Below, in pieces: positions 24,026 to 31,833 of a stretch of DNA of 64,000 bases; the first letter of the stretch is position 1, and the number at the start of each line of letters is the position of its first letter. Both the position numbers and the translations under genes were made by a program. The notes under the pieces are model-generated. The model was given only the letters and a program-made list of their open reading frames with translations, searched no databases and had not been told where the DNA came from. This DNA is from Streptomyces sp. NBC_00483 (lineage in GTDB: Bacteria > Actinomycetota > Actinomycetes > Streptomycetales > Streptomycetaceae), in the NCBI RefSeq assembly GCF_036013745.1, contig NZ_CP107880.1, forward strand, positions 2,046,001 through 2,110,000. Direction: 5' to 3'.

Positions 24026-24888
24026 GCGGCCACCCCCCGCCCTGCAGAGGCGACGGTGCGGGCGGCTTCGCCGGCGCCGAGACCGATCCGGATAGCCGCC
24101 TCGATCAGCGCACCCTCGACGTCAGCAGCGGCGACATGTCCGTCCCGCACGTGTTCCCACGCCTTCGCGGCAGCCCAGTACAGACGGTCGTTGCGGGTGC
24201 CCTCGGGGGCGTTGAGGACGACGTTCACGAGCCCGTCGATGGCCCGCCCCGCAGCGCCGGGCGTGGTTGTTTGACGACGCTGGGGGCGGGCGGGCGCCGG
24301 CGCGGGCAGCATGAGGGCGAGCAACTGCTCGGGGATCGGCTGTGGCTCGATGTATCCGACCTTGGGGTGCAGGACGTACTCGCCATTGCGGCCGGTGCTG
24401 CCGGGCCCGACGAGGTAGCCGCGGGTGCTGCGGACATCGATGCCGGGACCGAGGCGGCCGACCGAGTTCGGTACGAGGGTGCCGCCCTCGACAGACATCC
24501 ACAGGTGGAAGCCGCCGGACGGGGTGCACACGGTCGTCGTGCGCGGAACCTCGAAGCCGTGGCGGTCGGCCAGCTGGTTCAGCGTCGCGACGCCGTCGAC
24601 ATTGCCCTTGCGGTCGAGGTCGATCCCAACTAGGCGCGTGCCACAGGCGATTCCGTAGCCCACAGCCTTGGGGGCCTGGTCAAAGAGCCAGTCGAAAGTG
24701 GCGTGATCGTCAGTCGCGTCACCAACACCGTGCCCAGGGGCGCCGCAGTGGGACATGCCAGGGCAGCGATGTCCTTTCTCGTGCGGAGACTTGATGATCG
24801 GCGTCTTGTTGAGGCTGAGCGGCATCCCGCGGTAGCCCCAGTCGAGGGCCTGGTGGCCGCTCGCGCGAGCCTTGTCGTGGTTGGTCAT
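24022..24888 (-). CDS. bifunctional DNA primase/polymerase (prim-pol)
   Basis: Archaeo-eukaryotic-type primase domain protein of 288 residues. Motif I is VGIDLDRKG (metal-binding Asp pair), motif II SGGFHLW with its histidine, and motif III GIDVRSTRGYLVGPGS. It primes and may extend DNA when the element replicates after excision, together with the DUF927 ATPase. An N-terminal HCGAPGHG segment with nearby cysteines could bind zinc. The ATG overlaps the upstream gene as ATGA, placing it in a five-gene coupled run from the XRE gene to DUF927. Confidence 0.93.
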   Translation of the reverse strand: MTNHDKARASGHQALDWGYRGMPLSLNKTPIIKSPHEKGHRCPGMSHCGAPGHGVGDATDDHATFDWLFDQAPKAVGYGIACGTRLVGIDLDRKGNVDGVATLNQLADRHGFEVPRTTTVCTPSGGFHLWMSVEGGTLVPNSVGRLGPGIDVRSTRGYLVGPGSTGRNGEYVLHPKVGYIEPQPIPEQLLALMLPAPAPARPQRRQTTTPGAAGRAIDGLVNVVLNAPEGTRNDRLYWAAAKAWEHVRDGHVAAADVEGALIEAAIRIGLGAGEAARTVASAGRGVAA

Positions 24889-25196
24889 GCCGCCCCCTTC
24901 AGCTTGGCTTTCGGCTGCAGCTCGTACCTGGCGCCGCAGGGGCCGGTGACCTTGCCGAGGTGGGTGTGCCGGTGCATGTTCTGGCAGTTGGGGCAGCGCC
25001 CCAGGAACTCGACGCGTCCGCGGGTGACGAGTACGAGCGGTCGGGCAATGGGGGTCTGTGGGTCGGCCGCAAACAGGCCGTCGCCCTGGTGCGCGTCGTC
25101 AGTGCCGTGTGGCACGATGGAGTCCGCGACTACCGCGTTGTTTTCACGAACCCCGGGAGCTAGGGACTCTCGGGGTTCGTTGCTGTTCAGGGTCAT
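24885..25196 (-). CDS. small zinc-ribbon-like protein, AICE
   Basis: A 103-residue protein with a C-terminal cysteine/histidine cluster: CPNCQNMHRHTH followed 10 residues later by a single cysteine in GPCGARY. This looks like a degenerate zinc ribbon, but the fourth cysteine is missing unless a histidine serves. It is coupled on both sides by ATGA overlaps to an HTH gene and the prim-pol, suggesting a replication or regulatory accessory role. No family name can be assigned. Confidence 0.75.
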   Translation of the reverse strand: MTLNSNEPRESLAPGVRENNAVVADSIVPHGTDDAHQGDGLFAADPQTPIARPLVLVTRGRVEFLGRCPNCQNMHRHTHLGKVTGPCGARYELQPKAKLKGAA

Positions 25197-25423
25197 GTTG
25201 CTCCCTGGGTTTCACCGGACAGCAGACGCAGCAGGTCGGCCGTGATGACGACGCTGCGATTGCCGAACGGAAGCGTCTTTACGGGGCTGTCCCCGCAGCG
25301 AACTCGTTCTTGGAGGTGGCGAGCACTGCACCCAAGTGCGAGCGCACCCTTGGGAATGCTGACCGTGGCGGGCCACTTGCGGATCTCGGCCAGGGTCGGC
25401 CTAGCCGGGGTCTCACGCGGCAT
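25193..25423 (-). CDS. small helix-turn-helix (AlpA/excisionase-like) protein
   Basis: A 76-residue DNA-binding candidate: VSIPKGALALGCSARHLQER resembles the helix-turn-helix of MerR/AlpA-like excisionases, followed by the wing-like FGNRSVVITADLLRLL. It overlaps the XRE gene by 11 bases and the zinc-ribbon gene by four. It could be the excisionase, but a second such gene exists at 31830-32078, so the roles are not separable by sequence. Confidence 0.75.
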   Translation of the reverse strand: MPRETPARPTLAEIRKWPATVSIPKGALALGCSARHLQERVRCGDSPVKTLPFGNRSVVITADLLRLLSGETQGAT

Positions 25424-25634
25424 TGGCGGCCTCCTCGGTCAGGAGGGCATCCACGGAGGTGCCGAGGGTGTCGGCAATGGCGGCCAGGGTGGCGACGCTG
25501 GGAGTGACGCGGCCCATCTCGTACTCGCGGATGGAGTAGAACGAGCGGCCAACGTTGATGGCGAGTTGTTCGGGAGAGATGCCGGCCGACATCCGAGCGT
25601 TGCGGAGTCGGGGGCCGGAGAAGATCCGTGCCAT
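25413..25634 (-). CDS. XRE-family helix-turn-helix regulator
   Basis: A 73-residue Cro/C1-type protein: LRNARMSAGISPEQLAINVG, RSFYSIREYEMGRVTP, then VATLAAIADTLGTSVDALL, i.e. essentially only the five-helix domain. ATG 25634 has AAGGGA upstream. It heads the replication operon (XRE, HTH, zinc ribbon, prim-pol, DUF927) and is preceded by a structured leader of about 200 bases, so it may autoregulate replication of the element. Confidence 0.9.
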   Translation of the reverse strand: MARIFSGPRLRNARMSAGISPEQLAINVGRSFYSIREYEMGRVTPSVATLAAIADTLGTSVDALLTEEAANAA

Positions 25635-25742
25635 GGAAGGTCCCTTAGAAAACGCGAACGCCGAGCACGTGACGCGATCCGTCTTGGATCACGCACTGCC
25701 CGGCGCCTTGGGAACCTCCTGGGTGGCACCGCTGGCCTTACT

Positions 25743-25779
25743 CAGTAGGGGTTCTCCACCTGGGTGAACCTGCCTACTG
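25743..25779 (-). ncRNA. stem-loop in the leader of the replication operon
   Basis: In the 346-base gap upstream of the XRE gene a long hairpin is formed on the minus strand: CAGTAGG pairs with CCTACTG (7 bp), then a two-base bulge, then GGTTC with GAACC (5 bp) around an 11-base loop. GGTGCC/GGCGCC and a second GC-rich segment follow before the ATG. It resembles a structured 5' leader or attenuator; no known riboswitch class is recognised. A four-codon ORF (ATG ... TAG) precedes it. Confidence 0.45.
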
Positions 25780-25919
25780 CCTGGGGCTAGCAGCTCGACA
25801 TTCTCTGTCGATTGCCGGGCAGCGTACTACAAGCGATCAGCTACGTAAAGATCTATCGGGCTTACGGGCGCCGGTAGTTGAGACCGGAGCGACCGTCAGG
25901 GCAGCTGTCAGCCGCCGCT

Positions 25920-25976
25920 GTCAGGGCGCGTGACACCTGCGCCTGCCTAGGGGGTTGGGTGTCACGCGGCCCTGAC
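25920..25976 (-). terminator. long inverted repeat just after traB, probable terminator
   Basis: GTCAGGGCGCGTGACACC (25920-25937) pairs with GGTGTCACGCGGCCCTGAC (25958-25976) with one bulged base, loop about 20 bases, starting five bases after the traB stop. There is no U-tract. The flanks repeat GTCAGG/GTCAGC several times (25895-26000), so the region may also be a binding site. Confidence 0.65.
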
Positions 25977-25980
25977 GGTG

Positions 25981-28005
25981 TCAGGCGTCAGCGGGTGTCA
26001 GGGTCGGCACGATCCGCCAGCGGCCCGTCTTGTTGGTCTCCTTCAACCGGCCGTCCTTGTACGCCTCCGTGAGCCGTGCAGAGACCCACGGGCGAGACAG
26101 CTTGTTGCGCTCGCACCAGTCGTTGAAGTCCTTCGGGCCGACGACCATCTGCCCGTTCCGCTCGAACTCCTCGAGGGCTGCGGCGAACAGCTGGCGCGCC
26201 TCCTCCGGTCCCGGCTTACGGCCGCCCTGGTCGAACATCGGGGCGTCGTCGCCCGGTTGGGGCTCCGGCAGCTCGTTCTCCTCCTCGACGTCGACGTCCT
26301 CGGGGTCGACGAGCGGGCCCTGGTCCATGTCGTCCTCGTCTTCCTGCAGCTGCTCGCCGCCCTTGCGCTCCGTGTACGCGCGGCCGACGACGCGCTCGGC
26401 GGCCTTGGCCGTGACCGGGTCCGGGCTGGCGCCGTTGCGGGCAGCCCAGTCCGCCAGCACCTCGAGCATCGGGACAACTCGCTCAGGGAAGTGCACCGTT
26501 CGCCCCGGTGACGCATACCGGTCCTCGTCGATGCCGGGCGAGACGACGTAGCAGTAGCCGGGCCGGCGGTTGCCCCACGCTCCGGGGTGGGCGCCCGCGG
26601 CGAGCACCTCGTCGGGGAGGCAGAACCCTTCATCGTCTGCGGCGCAGCCGAGCGCGATGACGGACGGCAGGGACGCGCGGGTGCTGGTCGACATCTGGTC
26701 GTAGGACGGTCGCTGCAGCGACACGACCAGGGCGATACCGGCCGAGCGCGCTTCCTGGGCAATGCCCGTAAAGGCGCTGTCGCCGAGGTACCGCAGCGTG
26801 TTCGCGGCCTCCTCCATCCACGTGACCAGGAAGGGCATTCCCGCACAGCCGCACGCGGTGCCGTCCTTGTGGCAGGAGTGCTTGGGATCGTTCTGCTGCT
26901 CGGCAGCCGCACGGGTCCACTGGCGGTAGCCGTGCGCGCCGAGCCACCGGGTACGGGCGGGAATGGCTGCCTTGATGGCCTCCACCATCATCTCCGTGGG
27001 GGCGCCGCCCTCTACCCCCCAGTCCATTCCTGGCCGCAGCGGGCCGAAGTCCTGGAACGCCTTGGGGTCGGAGAACCAGACGACGACGTCACGGCGAGAC
27101 ATGATCTCGGTCAGCAGATTCAAGGCAGTGTCGCCCTTACCCGATCCGGTGCCGCCCGCGATCAACACGTGCGTGCTGTTGCGCTTGGCCTCCGGGTCGC
27201 CAGGCAGCCACAGCAGCAGCGGGGAGCCGTCGTCGTAGCGGCCGATGACGAGCGGGTCGGCGATCGAGCCGCCCGCGTTCGAGGGCCCTTCCCATTCGAC
27301 GACGTACCGCAGCATGTCCTCGGGGACGATGACCAGTTCCCCGCGGCGCTCCGAATCCGGGTCGGGCCGGTAACGCACCGCGGTGCGCGGCACGTCGAGC
27401 GCGGACGCCAGCTGCGGCAACGCCTTGGCGACGTCGTCGTTAGTCTGCTCGCCGGCCGCGAGCGTCACGGGTGCCGTGACGCGGTTCGGCTCGACCTGGC
27501 CGGCGCCGAGCTGGGCGCGGGCCAGGCCCACCTTGGCGAGCAGGCCCTTGTCTCCGCCCCCGCCCTCGGGGTCGGAGGTGCGCAGCATCAGGCGGACGTT
27601 CCACGACAGGGCGAACGAGGCGCCGCCCATCAGGTACAGGTGCGGAATGGCCCCGGTGAACGGGCCTGCCAGGGCCGCGGCCGTGAACCAGCTGGAGCTG
27701 GCGGCCACGGTCACGGCCGAGTGCAGGCGCCTCTGCGCGCTCGTCGAGCGGCCCGCCCACCATGTGGCGGCCGTCAGGGCGACGGACGACAGGGTGAGGC
27801 CGACGCCGGCCGCGGCCGACCCGTCCCACAGCAGGTTCGCGCCCCCGCCCGTCAAACCGAGCCCCGCCACGGTGAGCCACGGCGGCAGGTGCGGCTTGGC
27901 CCGGTTGAGGAGGTAGGCGCGGACCGTACCCCCCGTACCCGAGGCGTCGCCGGGAAGTACGAGCGGGTACATCTGCCCGTCTCGGTCGGTGATCTGGTGT
28001 GCCAT
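25981..28005 (-). CDS. traB: TraB/TraSA-type FtsK-like DNA translocase
   Basis: A 674-residue conjugation motor. Residues 1-150 contain several hydrophobic segments (LTVAGLGLTGGGANLLW, VGLTLSSVALTAATWWAG), anchoring it in the membrane. The FtsK/SpoIIIE motor has Walker A GGTGSGKGDT near residue 290 and Walker B FLVTWMEEA. The C-terminus ends in a winged helix (WVSARLTEAYKDGRLKE), which in the family recognises short transfer repeats. It moves double-stranded element DNA into the recipient as a hexamer. An insertion, KHSCHKDGTACGCAG, holds Cys/His residues that may bind a metal. ATG 28005 has GGGAGG upstream. Confidence 0.95.
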   Translation of the reverse strand: MAHQITDRDGQMYPLVLPGDASGTGGTVRAYLLNRAKPHLPPWLTVAGLGLTGGGANLLWDGSAAAGVGLTLSSVALTAATWWAGRSTSAQRRLHSAVTVAASSSWFTAAALAGPFTGAIPHLYLMGGASFALSWNVRLMLRTSDPEGGGGDKGLLAKVGLARAQLGAGQVEPNRVTAPVTLAAGEQTNDDVAKALPQLASALDVPRTAVRYRPDPDSERRGELVIVPEDMLRYVVEWEGPSNAGGSIADPLVIGRYDDGSPLLLWLPGDPEAKRNSTHVLIAGGTGSGKGDTALNLLTEIMSRRDVVVWFSDPKAFQDFGPLRPGMDWGVEGGAPTEMMVEAIKAAIPARTRWLGAHGYRQWTRAAAEQQNDPKHSCHKDGTACGCAGMPFLVTWMEEAANTLRYLGDSAFTGIAQEARSAGIALVVSLQRPSYDQMSTSTRASLPSVIALGCAADDEGFCLPDEVLAAGAHPGAWGNRRPGYCYVVSPGIDEDRYASPGRTVHFPERVVPMLEVLADWAARNGASPDPVTAKAAERVVGRAYTERKGGEQLQEDEDDMDQGPLVDPEDVDVEEENELPEPQPGDDAPMFDQGGRKPGPEEARQLFAAALEEFERNGQMVVGPKDFNDWCERNKLSRPWVSARLTEAYKDGRLKETNKTGRWRIVPTLTPADA

Positions 28006-28020
28006 GGTCGTACCTCCCTC

Positions 28021-28569
28021 CTACTGCTGAGCCCAGTCGATGACGGGCTGCTGCGGCTTACGGGCACGGTGGCGTACCCGGTTGATCTCCTCCTCGTACT
28101 CCTGCTGAAAAGTGGAGTACGCGGCAGCAGCGTTCTTCGCGGCGGCCCGCAGCGCGTCGGCGGACCGGTTCAGCTTCCGGGCGACCTTCGCGGCCCGGAT
28201 CTTGGAACCGAACGCGCGTCCCTCCGGGTCGGGTACGGCCCCGAGTACGCCCTTGAGGATCTCGGCAGCCATCGACACCTCGATGGAGAGCGTCACGCCC
28301 GCGGCTCGAACCGTGTTGCAGTAGTTCCGCACCTGCGCCGGCGAGTTGAACTCGGGGGCGGGCAGCAGGGACTGCGACCCGCGGTGCCCGCCACCGCCTC
28401 CCCCACGGTTGATGTTGATGTTGATGGGCGGGGTGAAGGTGCTGGCCATTCCCCCGGCGACGCCTCCGGCGAATCCGCCAGCGGCGGCCCCGACGTTGAC
28501 GAACTTGTTGCCCTTGTCCGAGGGGTTGGTGTCGGCCGTCCGACGTCGGCCGTTGGTGCGCTGAGCCAT
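28021..28569 (-). CDS. conserved AICE transfer-region protein, unknown function
   Basis: A 182-residue protein directly upstream of traB (15-base gap). The N-terminus is basic, followed by a glycine-rich hydrophobic stretch (VGAAAGGFAGGVAGGMASTF), an unusual alternating PPINININ segment and a glycine run; the C-terminal half is helical and basic. It could be a membrane- or DNA-associated partner of TraB. ATG 28569 follows AGGGAG. No named family is recognised. Confidence 0.75.
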   Translation of the reverse strand: MAQRTNGRRRTADTNPSDKGNKFVNVGAAAGGFAGGVAGGMASTFTPPINININRGGGGGGHRGSQSLLPAPEFNSPAQVRNYCNTVRAAGVTLSIEVSMAAEILKGVLGAVPDPEGRAFGSKIRAAKVARKLNRSADALRAAAKNAAAAYSTFQQEYEEEINRVRHRARKPQQPVIDWAQQ

Positions 28570-28582
28570 GAAAACTCCCTGA

Positions 28583-29086
28583 TCAGTGGGTACGACGGAC
28601 GAGCGGCCACGTGGTCTGAGCGCCGATCAGGGCGAGCAGCCACACGATGCACAGCGGCCTGGCGTGCGAGCCAAAGAGCGGGCCGAACGTGGCGGCGAGA
28701 GCCAGCCAGGCGGCCGTGAAGGTGGACGCTGCGGCGATACCGATGCGCCAGGTGAGCGCGGCACCGCGGACCGGGTGCCGGCGCTGCACGATGGCCAGCG
28801 CCACGACGGGCGCCAGGGCGGCCGGGGCCAGGATCAGGCCGGACCACCAGGCCAGGACGTGCAGGAGCGCGGCCAGGTTGAATGCGAGCACGGCCGCGAA
28901 GGTGGGGGCGAGGGCCTGGCGGTACTCCCACGCGGCGACGGCCAGACGGCCACCCGCGCGGCGGGCCATCGACTGGCGGGGCGGGACAACGACGATGAGC
29001 TGTTCGGAGCCGCGTCCGCGCTGGTGCGGAATCTTGACGGTATGGACGCCCGCGGCAGCACGGCGGGTACGGGTACGACTGGGCAC
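28583..29086 (-). CDS. membrane protein of the transfer region (Spd-like)
   Basis: A 167-residue protein with about four membrane segments (TFAAVLAFNLAALLHVLAWW, LILAPAALAPVVALAIV, two more near the C-terminus) after a basic N-terminus. The start was set at GTG 29086, eleven bases after the previous stop, because the reading frame further upstream runs across that gene. Its position between traB and other small membrane genes is typical of spread (Spd) proteins that move plasmid DNA through mycelium; that role is inferred. Confidence 0.72.
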   Translation of the reverse strand: MPSRTRTRRAAAGVHTVKIPHQRGRGSEQLIVVVPPRQSMARRAGGRLAVAAWEYRQALAPTFAAVLAFNLAALLHVLAWWSGLILAPAALAPVVALAIVQRRHPVRGAALTWRIGIAAASTFTAAWLALAATFGPLFGSHARPLCIVWLLALIGAQTTWPLVRRTH

Positions 29087-29097
29087 GACGATTCCCC

Positions 29098-29565
29098 CTA
29101 CTGGTTGTGGATGTTGGTGCGGCCCAGCCACTTCTGGTGGACGTGGGTGTGCTGCTCGTGGCGCACGTAGGAGCCGCCGCCACGGCCGCTGAACGCGGCG
29201 CGGGCGCAGGCCAGGGCCAGGAAGAACAGCAGGGCGCCGCCCCCGGAAAGGCTGGCGATCAGGTCGCCCGCTCCGGCGAGGAACTTCCCGCCGCCCCACA
29301 GCAGGAGTCCGCCCCCGGCGCCGGCGCCGAGCAGGCGCTGAGCGATCGGGTCCAGGACCGGATGCGGGGCCAGGTCGCGCGGGACCGCCAGCTGCACGGG
29401 CGCCGGCGCCTGCGACTTACGGACGGGCACCATGCCGCCGTAGGCGCCGGGCACCCACACGACCGCCTCCCGCTCGCCGTACAGCTCAACGGGCCCGGTC
29501 ACCGGCTGCTCGTCGACGACCTCGACGTAACGGCGATACTGGGCAGGCAGGTTGGACGCGCTCAC
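29098..29565 (-). CDS. membrane-associated transfer protein (SpdA-like)
   Basis: A 155-residue protein with two hydrophobic segments (GAGAGGGLLLWGGGKFLAG and SGGGALLFFLALACARAAF) and a histidine-rich C-terminal tail (HEQHTHVHQKWLGRTNIHNQ). The GTG start overlaps the preceding Spd-like gene as GTGA. It belongs to the coupled run of transfer genes; a role in intramycelial spread is likely from position, though no family can be named with certainty. Confidence 0.7.
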   Translation of the reverse strand: MSASNLPAQYRRYVEVVDEQPVTGPVELYGEREAVVWVPGAYGGMVPVRKSQAPAPVQLAVPRDLAPHPVLDPIAQRLLGAGAGGGLLLWGGGKFLAGAGDLIASLSGGGALLFFLALACARAAFSGRGGGSYVRHEQHTHVHQKWLGRTNIHNQ

Positions 29566-30338
29566 GACGTCGCCCCCGCCCCGGTCAGCTGCGGGAGGGC
29601 CTGGCGGAACGCCTCTTGGATTTCCTTCGCGCGGTTCTGCCCGACCCGAAGCCGGGCCTTGATCTCACGGATGGGCGGCAGGTCGCCTGCGAGCAGTTCG
29701 GTCCTGAACTGCTCGGCGGCGTCGTTGAGCCCCGCCTCGGTGAGCGGGTCGTCGTCGTGGGGCGGCTCGGGTACGTACTCGGCGTGTACTTCGGGCCGGG
29801 TACGGGCGTGCTCGGCTGCGGGTACGAGGGCGGGCCGCTCGTTGCGCAGCGCCCGCTGCAACTCCCCGCGGCACTCGAAAGTCGGCAGGAGCCGCGCGCT
29901 CTCGGGTACAGCCACGGGTACGGGACGGGCAGGCTCCGGCTTGGTCTCGGGTACGGGCTCGGCGGCAGGCGCCTGCTCGTACTCGACCGGCTGCGGTTCA
30001 GGGGCGGCTGCCTCGTGTCGGTGCAGCGCGTGCACCCGCCACAGGACGACGGGAGCGATCGCGGACACGAGGACGACGAGCCACGGAGCGACCGTCAGCA
30101 TGCCGCCCTTCAGCAGGTGCGCCGCCGCGTTCGTCGCGACCATCAGGAGGACGGGAGGGAAGATCTCCCGACCGGCCCGCATGGCACGGATCGCATAGGC
30201 GTCAATGGCAATGGGGAGACCGGCCGCGACGACGGGGGCGTAGCCGCTGGCGACCGCCAGCGACCACTCCCCGTGTGCCGTGACCGCGATGGATGCCGCC
30301 ATGGCGGCCCATCCCAGTGCGTCACGTTCGAAGTTCAC
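29562..30338 (-). CDS. SpdB-like spread protein, membrane plus basic C-terminus
   Basis: A 258-residue protein whose first 110 residues form four membrane helices (WAAMAASIAVTAHGEWSLAV, PVVAAGLPIAIDAYAI, PPVLLMVATNAAAHLL, APWLVVLVSAIAPVVLW), matching the DUF2637/SpdB layout. A Pro/Glu-rich linker follows, then a helical C-terminus that looks DNA-binding (IREIKARLRVGQNRAKEIQE). GTG 30338 has AGGGGG upstream and overlaps the previous stop. Oddly, all five Val-Pro pairs in the linker use GTA-CCC, although GTA is a rare Val codon in this genome type. Confidence 0.85.
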   Translation of the reverse strand: MNFERDALGWAAMAASIAVTAHGEWSLAVASGYAPVVAAGLPIAIDAYAIRAMRAGREIFPPVLLMVATNAAAHLLKGGMLTVAPWLVVLVSAIAPVVLWRVHALHRHEAAAPEPQPVEYEQAPAAEPVPETKPEPARPVPVAVPESARLLPTFECRGELQRALRNERPALVPAAEHARTRPEVHAEYVPEPPHDDDPLTEAGLNDAAEQFRTELLAGDLPPIREIKARLRVGQNRAKEIQEAFRQALPQLTGAGATS

Positions 30339-30505
30339 GCGGCCCCCTGCTCGTGCAGGTGGGCGCAGCGGTCGCGCCAGTTCAGGTGTTCCGGGCAGGT
30401 ACGCCGCTCGGCGATCGGCACGTTCCACACGGCCTCGACGTGCAGCTTGCGCAGCAGTTCGTCGGAGGCGTCCGCGGGGATACGGGCCAGGGTCGTGGTG
30501 CTCAT
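30335..30505 (-). CDS. 56-residue conserved small protein, AICE
   Basis: A short gene visible from its coupling: its ATG overlaps the previous stop as ATGA and its TGA overlaps the SpdB-like GTG as GTGA, with GGAG ahead of the start. The 56-residue product ends RRTCPEHLNWRDRCAHLHEQ plus GAA. The Cys-Pro-x-His ... Cys-Ala-His pattern could bind zinc. Function unknown. Confidence 0.75.
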   Translation of the reverse strand: MSTTTLARIPADASDELLRKLHVEAVWNVPIAERRTCPEHLNWRDRCAHLHEQGAA

Positions 30506-30702
30506 TCGCCCAACTCCTTCGGGGCGGCGACGCGCACCGTGCGGTGCGCGGCCAGGCAGACGCCCTCACGGTCACGCCGATCGTTCGCGACGATCAGCGC
30601 GGCCATCAGGGCAGGTACGTGGGGAAGGGGGCGCTGCGACTTGTCGAGCCGCCGCAGCGCGGCATGTTCGGTGGGGCGACGGACGGGCCAACGGGCCGTC
30701 AC
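30502..30702 (-). CDS. 66-residue small basic protein, AICE
   Basis: A basic 66-residue protein (VTARWPVRRPTEHAALRRLD at the start), mostly helical, with no recognised family. The GTG start forms GTGA with the upstream gene stop and its own TGA forms ATGA with the next gene. The chain of overlaps is the main evidence that it is real; an upstream extension of the frame would lie fully antisense to codon-like structure of the neighbour. Confidence 0.65.
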   Translation of the reverse strand: MTARWPVRRPTEHAALRRLDKSQRPLPHVPALMAALIVANDRRDREGVCLAAHRTVRVAAPKELGE

Positions 30703-31076
30703 GCCGGGTCGCCCTTGGTCTCGATGCGCTCCAACTGGCGGATGAGCGCAGGCAGGTGGCCGAGGGCGTAGACGATGAGCGCGTCGACGACGTCCCGCAG
30801 GCCGGCCGAGTCGTACTCGAAGAAGTCGACCCCGCCGAACTCGACGGCCGTGGCCGGGAAGTCGCTGAACGGGCGCTGCACCAGGTAGGCGGTCAGGAAC
30901 TCCCGCTCCTGTTGCACGCGCTCCGAGTAGAGGTTCAGCGGCACCTCGGGACCCTGGTGCGTGATGTCGACGCGGTACCCCTCGACGGGGTGTTCGCCGG
31001 TGCACCAATGCGGTTCGGGGATCATGATGTGGCCGTGGTCCTGCGTGCGGACGACCACCGTGCGGGGCACGTTCAC
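30699..31076 (-). CDS. DUF6907-like protein, copy 2
   Basis: A 125-residue protein with a Cys-His centre (EPHWCTGEHPVEGYRVDITH) followed by a central VPLNLYSERV strand and a helical C-terminus. The same pattern (WCTEDH ... DIAHQG) occurs in the gene at 31327-31833, so the two are paralogues of the actinomycete DUF6907-type family. Function unknown; a metal site is possible. The GTG start overlaps the preceding stop. Confidence 0.72.
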   Translation of the reverse strand: MNVPRTVVVRTQDHGHIMIPEPHWCTGEHPVEGYRVDITHQGPEVPLNLYSERVQQEREFLTAYLVQRPFSDFPATAVEFGGVDFFEYDSAGLRDVVDALIVYALGHLPALIRQLERIETKGDPA

Positions 31077-31330
31077 GACGGCTCACCCCACGCCCGGTAT
31101 CCGTCCGTCGGGTGCTCGGCCAGCCGCTCCCGCAGGTAGTCGAGCGTCCACTCGACGTCTTGGCGCGGGTTGTCGCGGATCGACTTCAGAGCGACCACGA
31201 GGTGCATGACCCGGTCGTTCAGGACCTTGTCGTGCCCCTCGGTGTCGCCGACCGTGGCCGGGTGCGGGAGGTCAATCGCCTCCAGCACCGCAGCCAGCAG
31301 CACGCCCGCCTCGTCGGAGAGCGCGCTCAC
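31073..31330 (-). CDS. 85-residue hypothetical protein, AICE
   Basis: A small acidic helical protein (LSDEAGVLLAAVLEAIDLPH ... WTLDYLRERLAEHPTD). No family recognised. It sits between the two DUF6907-like genes and is joined to both by GTGA overlaps, so it is translated with them and may act with them. Confidence 0.7.
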   Translation of the reverse strand: MSALSDEAGVLLAAVLEAIDLPHPATVGDTEGHDKVLNDRVMHLVVALKSIRDNPRQDVEWTLDYLRERLAEHPTDGYRAWGEPS

Positions 31331-31833
31331 TCGGCACCGCCGGCCGTCTGGTTGGCCAGCCGCGCGGACCGGGCGAGGCGCCGCAGGTGCGCGGCGAACG
31401 CGGCGAAATCGTCGGCCAGCTGGTCGGCCATCTCCTCGGTCAGGTGCGCCTGCAGCGGGGTGTCGTCGTCGGCGAGTATGTGCGCGGCCCGCATGCGGGG
31501 GTCGCTCGATGCCGGGTCGCTGTAAAGGCGCGCGTTCAGGCAGTGAGCGACACCGAAGGCGTTGTCGAAGCTGGGGACGGACACGTGCGCCTCGTCGCCC
31601 TGGTGGGCGATGTCGTCCAGCATGTACGGGTACTCGGTGTGGTCCTCGGTGCACCAGTTCGCGCACTCGATGTAGGCCAGCTGGTGAGCGGAGCGCGTCC
31701 CGATCAGCGCGGGGACCAGGCGGTATCCGGGCTGGATCGCGGGGAGGTCGGCCGCGCGGTTGCCCGCGTCGGTGACGGTGTACGGGACCGGGGCGTCGGA
31801 CGCGATCTGCGGCAGGCGGTCGATGATCGTCAC
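31327..31833 (-). CDS. DUF6907-like protein, copy 1
   Basis: A 168-residue protein with an N-terminal variable region, the ECANWCTEDHTEYPYMLDDI Cys-His centre, then HVSVPSFDNAFGVAHCLNAR and an acidic helical C-terminus. It matches the second copy at 30699-31076 in the Cys-x-x-x-His spacing and the DI-H-QG pattern. Small proteins of this type are common cargo of actinomycete elements, with no known activity. The GTG start overlaps the excisionase-like stop. Confidence 0.72.
   Translation of the reverse strand: MTIIDRLPQIASDAPVPYTVTDAGNRAADLPAIQPGYRLVPALIGTRSAHQLAYIECANWCTEDHTEYPYMLDDIAHQGDEAHVSVPSFDNAFGVAHCLNARLYSDPASSDPRMRAAHILADDDTPLQAHLTEEMADQLADDFAAFAAHLRRLARSARLANQTAGGAE

Noticed and set aside
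25193..25634. A toxin-antitoxin pair (XRE plus small partner)
   Set aside because: The second gene is a MerR/AlpA-like HTH, not a toxin fold, and both belong to the coupled replication operon.
30339..30575. Longer N-terminus for the SpdB-like protein
   Set aside because: The extension lies over the 56-residue gene in another frame and has only Arg/Ala/Pro-rich sequence; GTG 30338 has a good ribosome site and a GTGA overlap.
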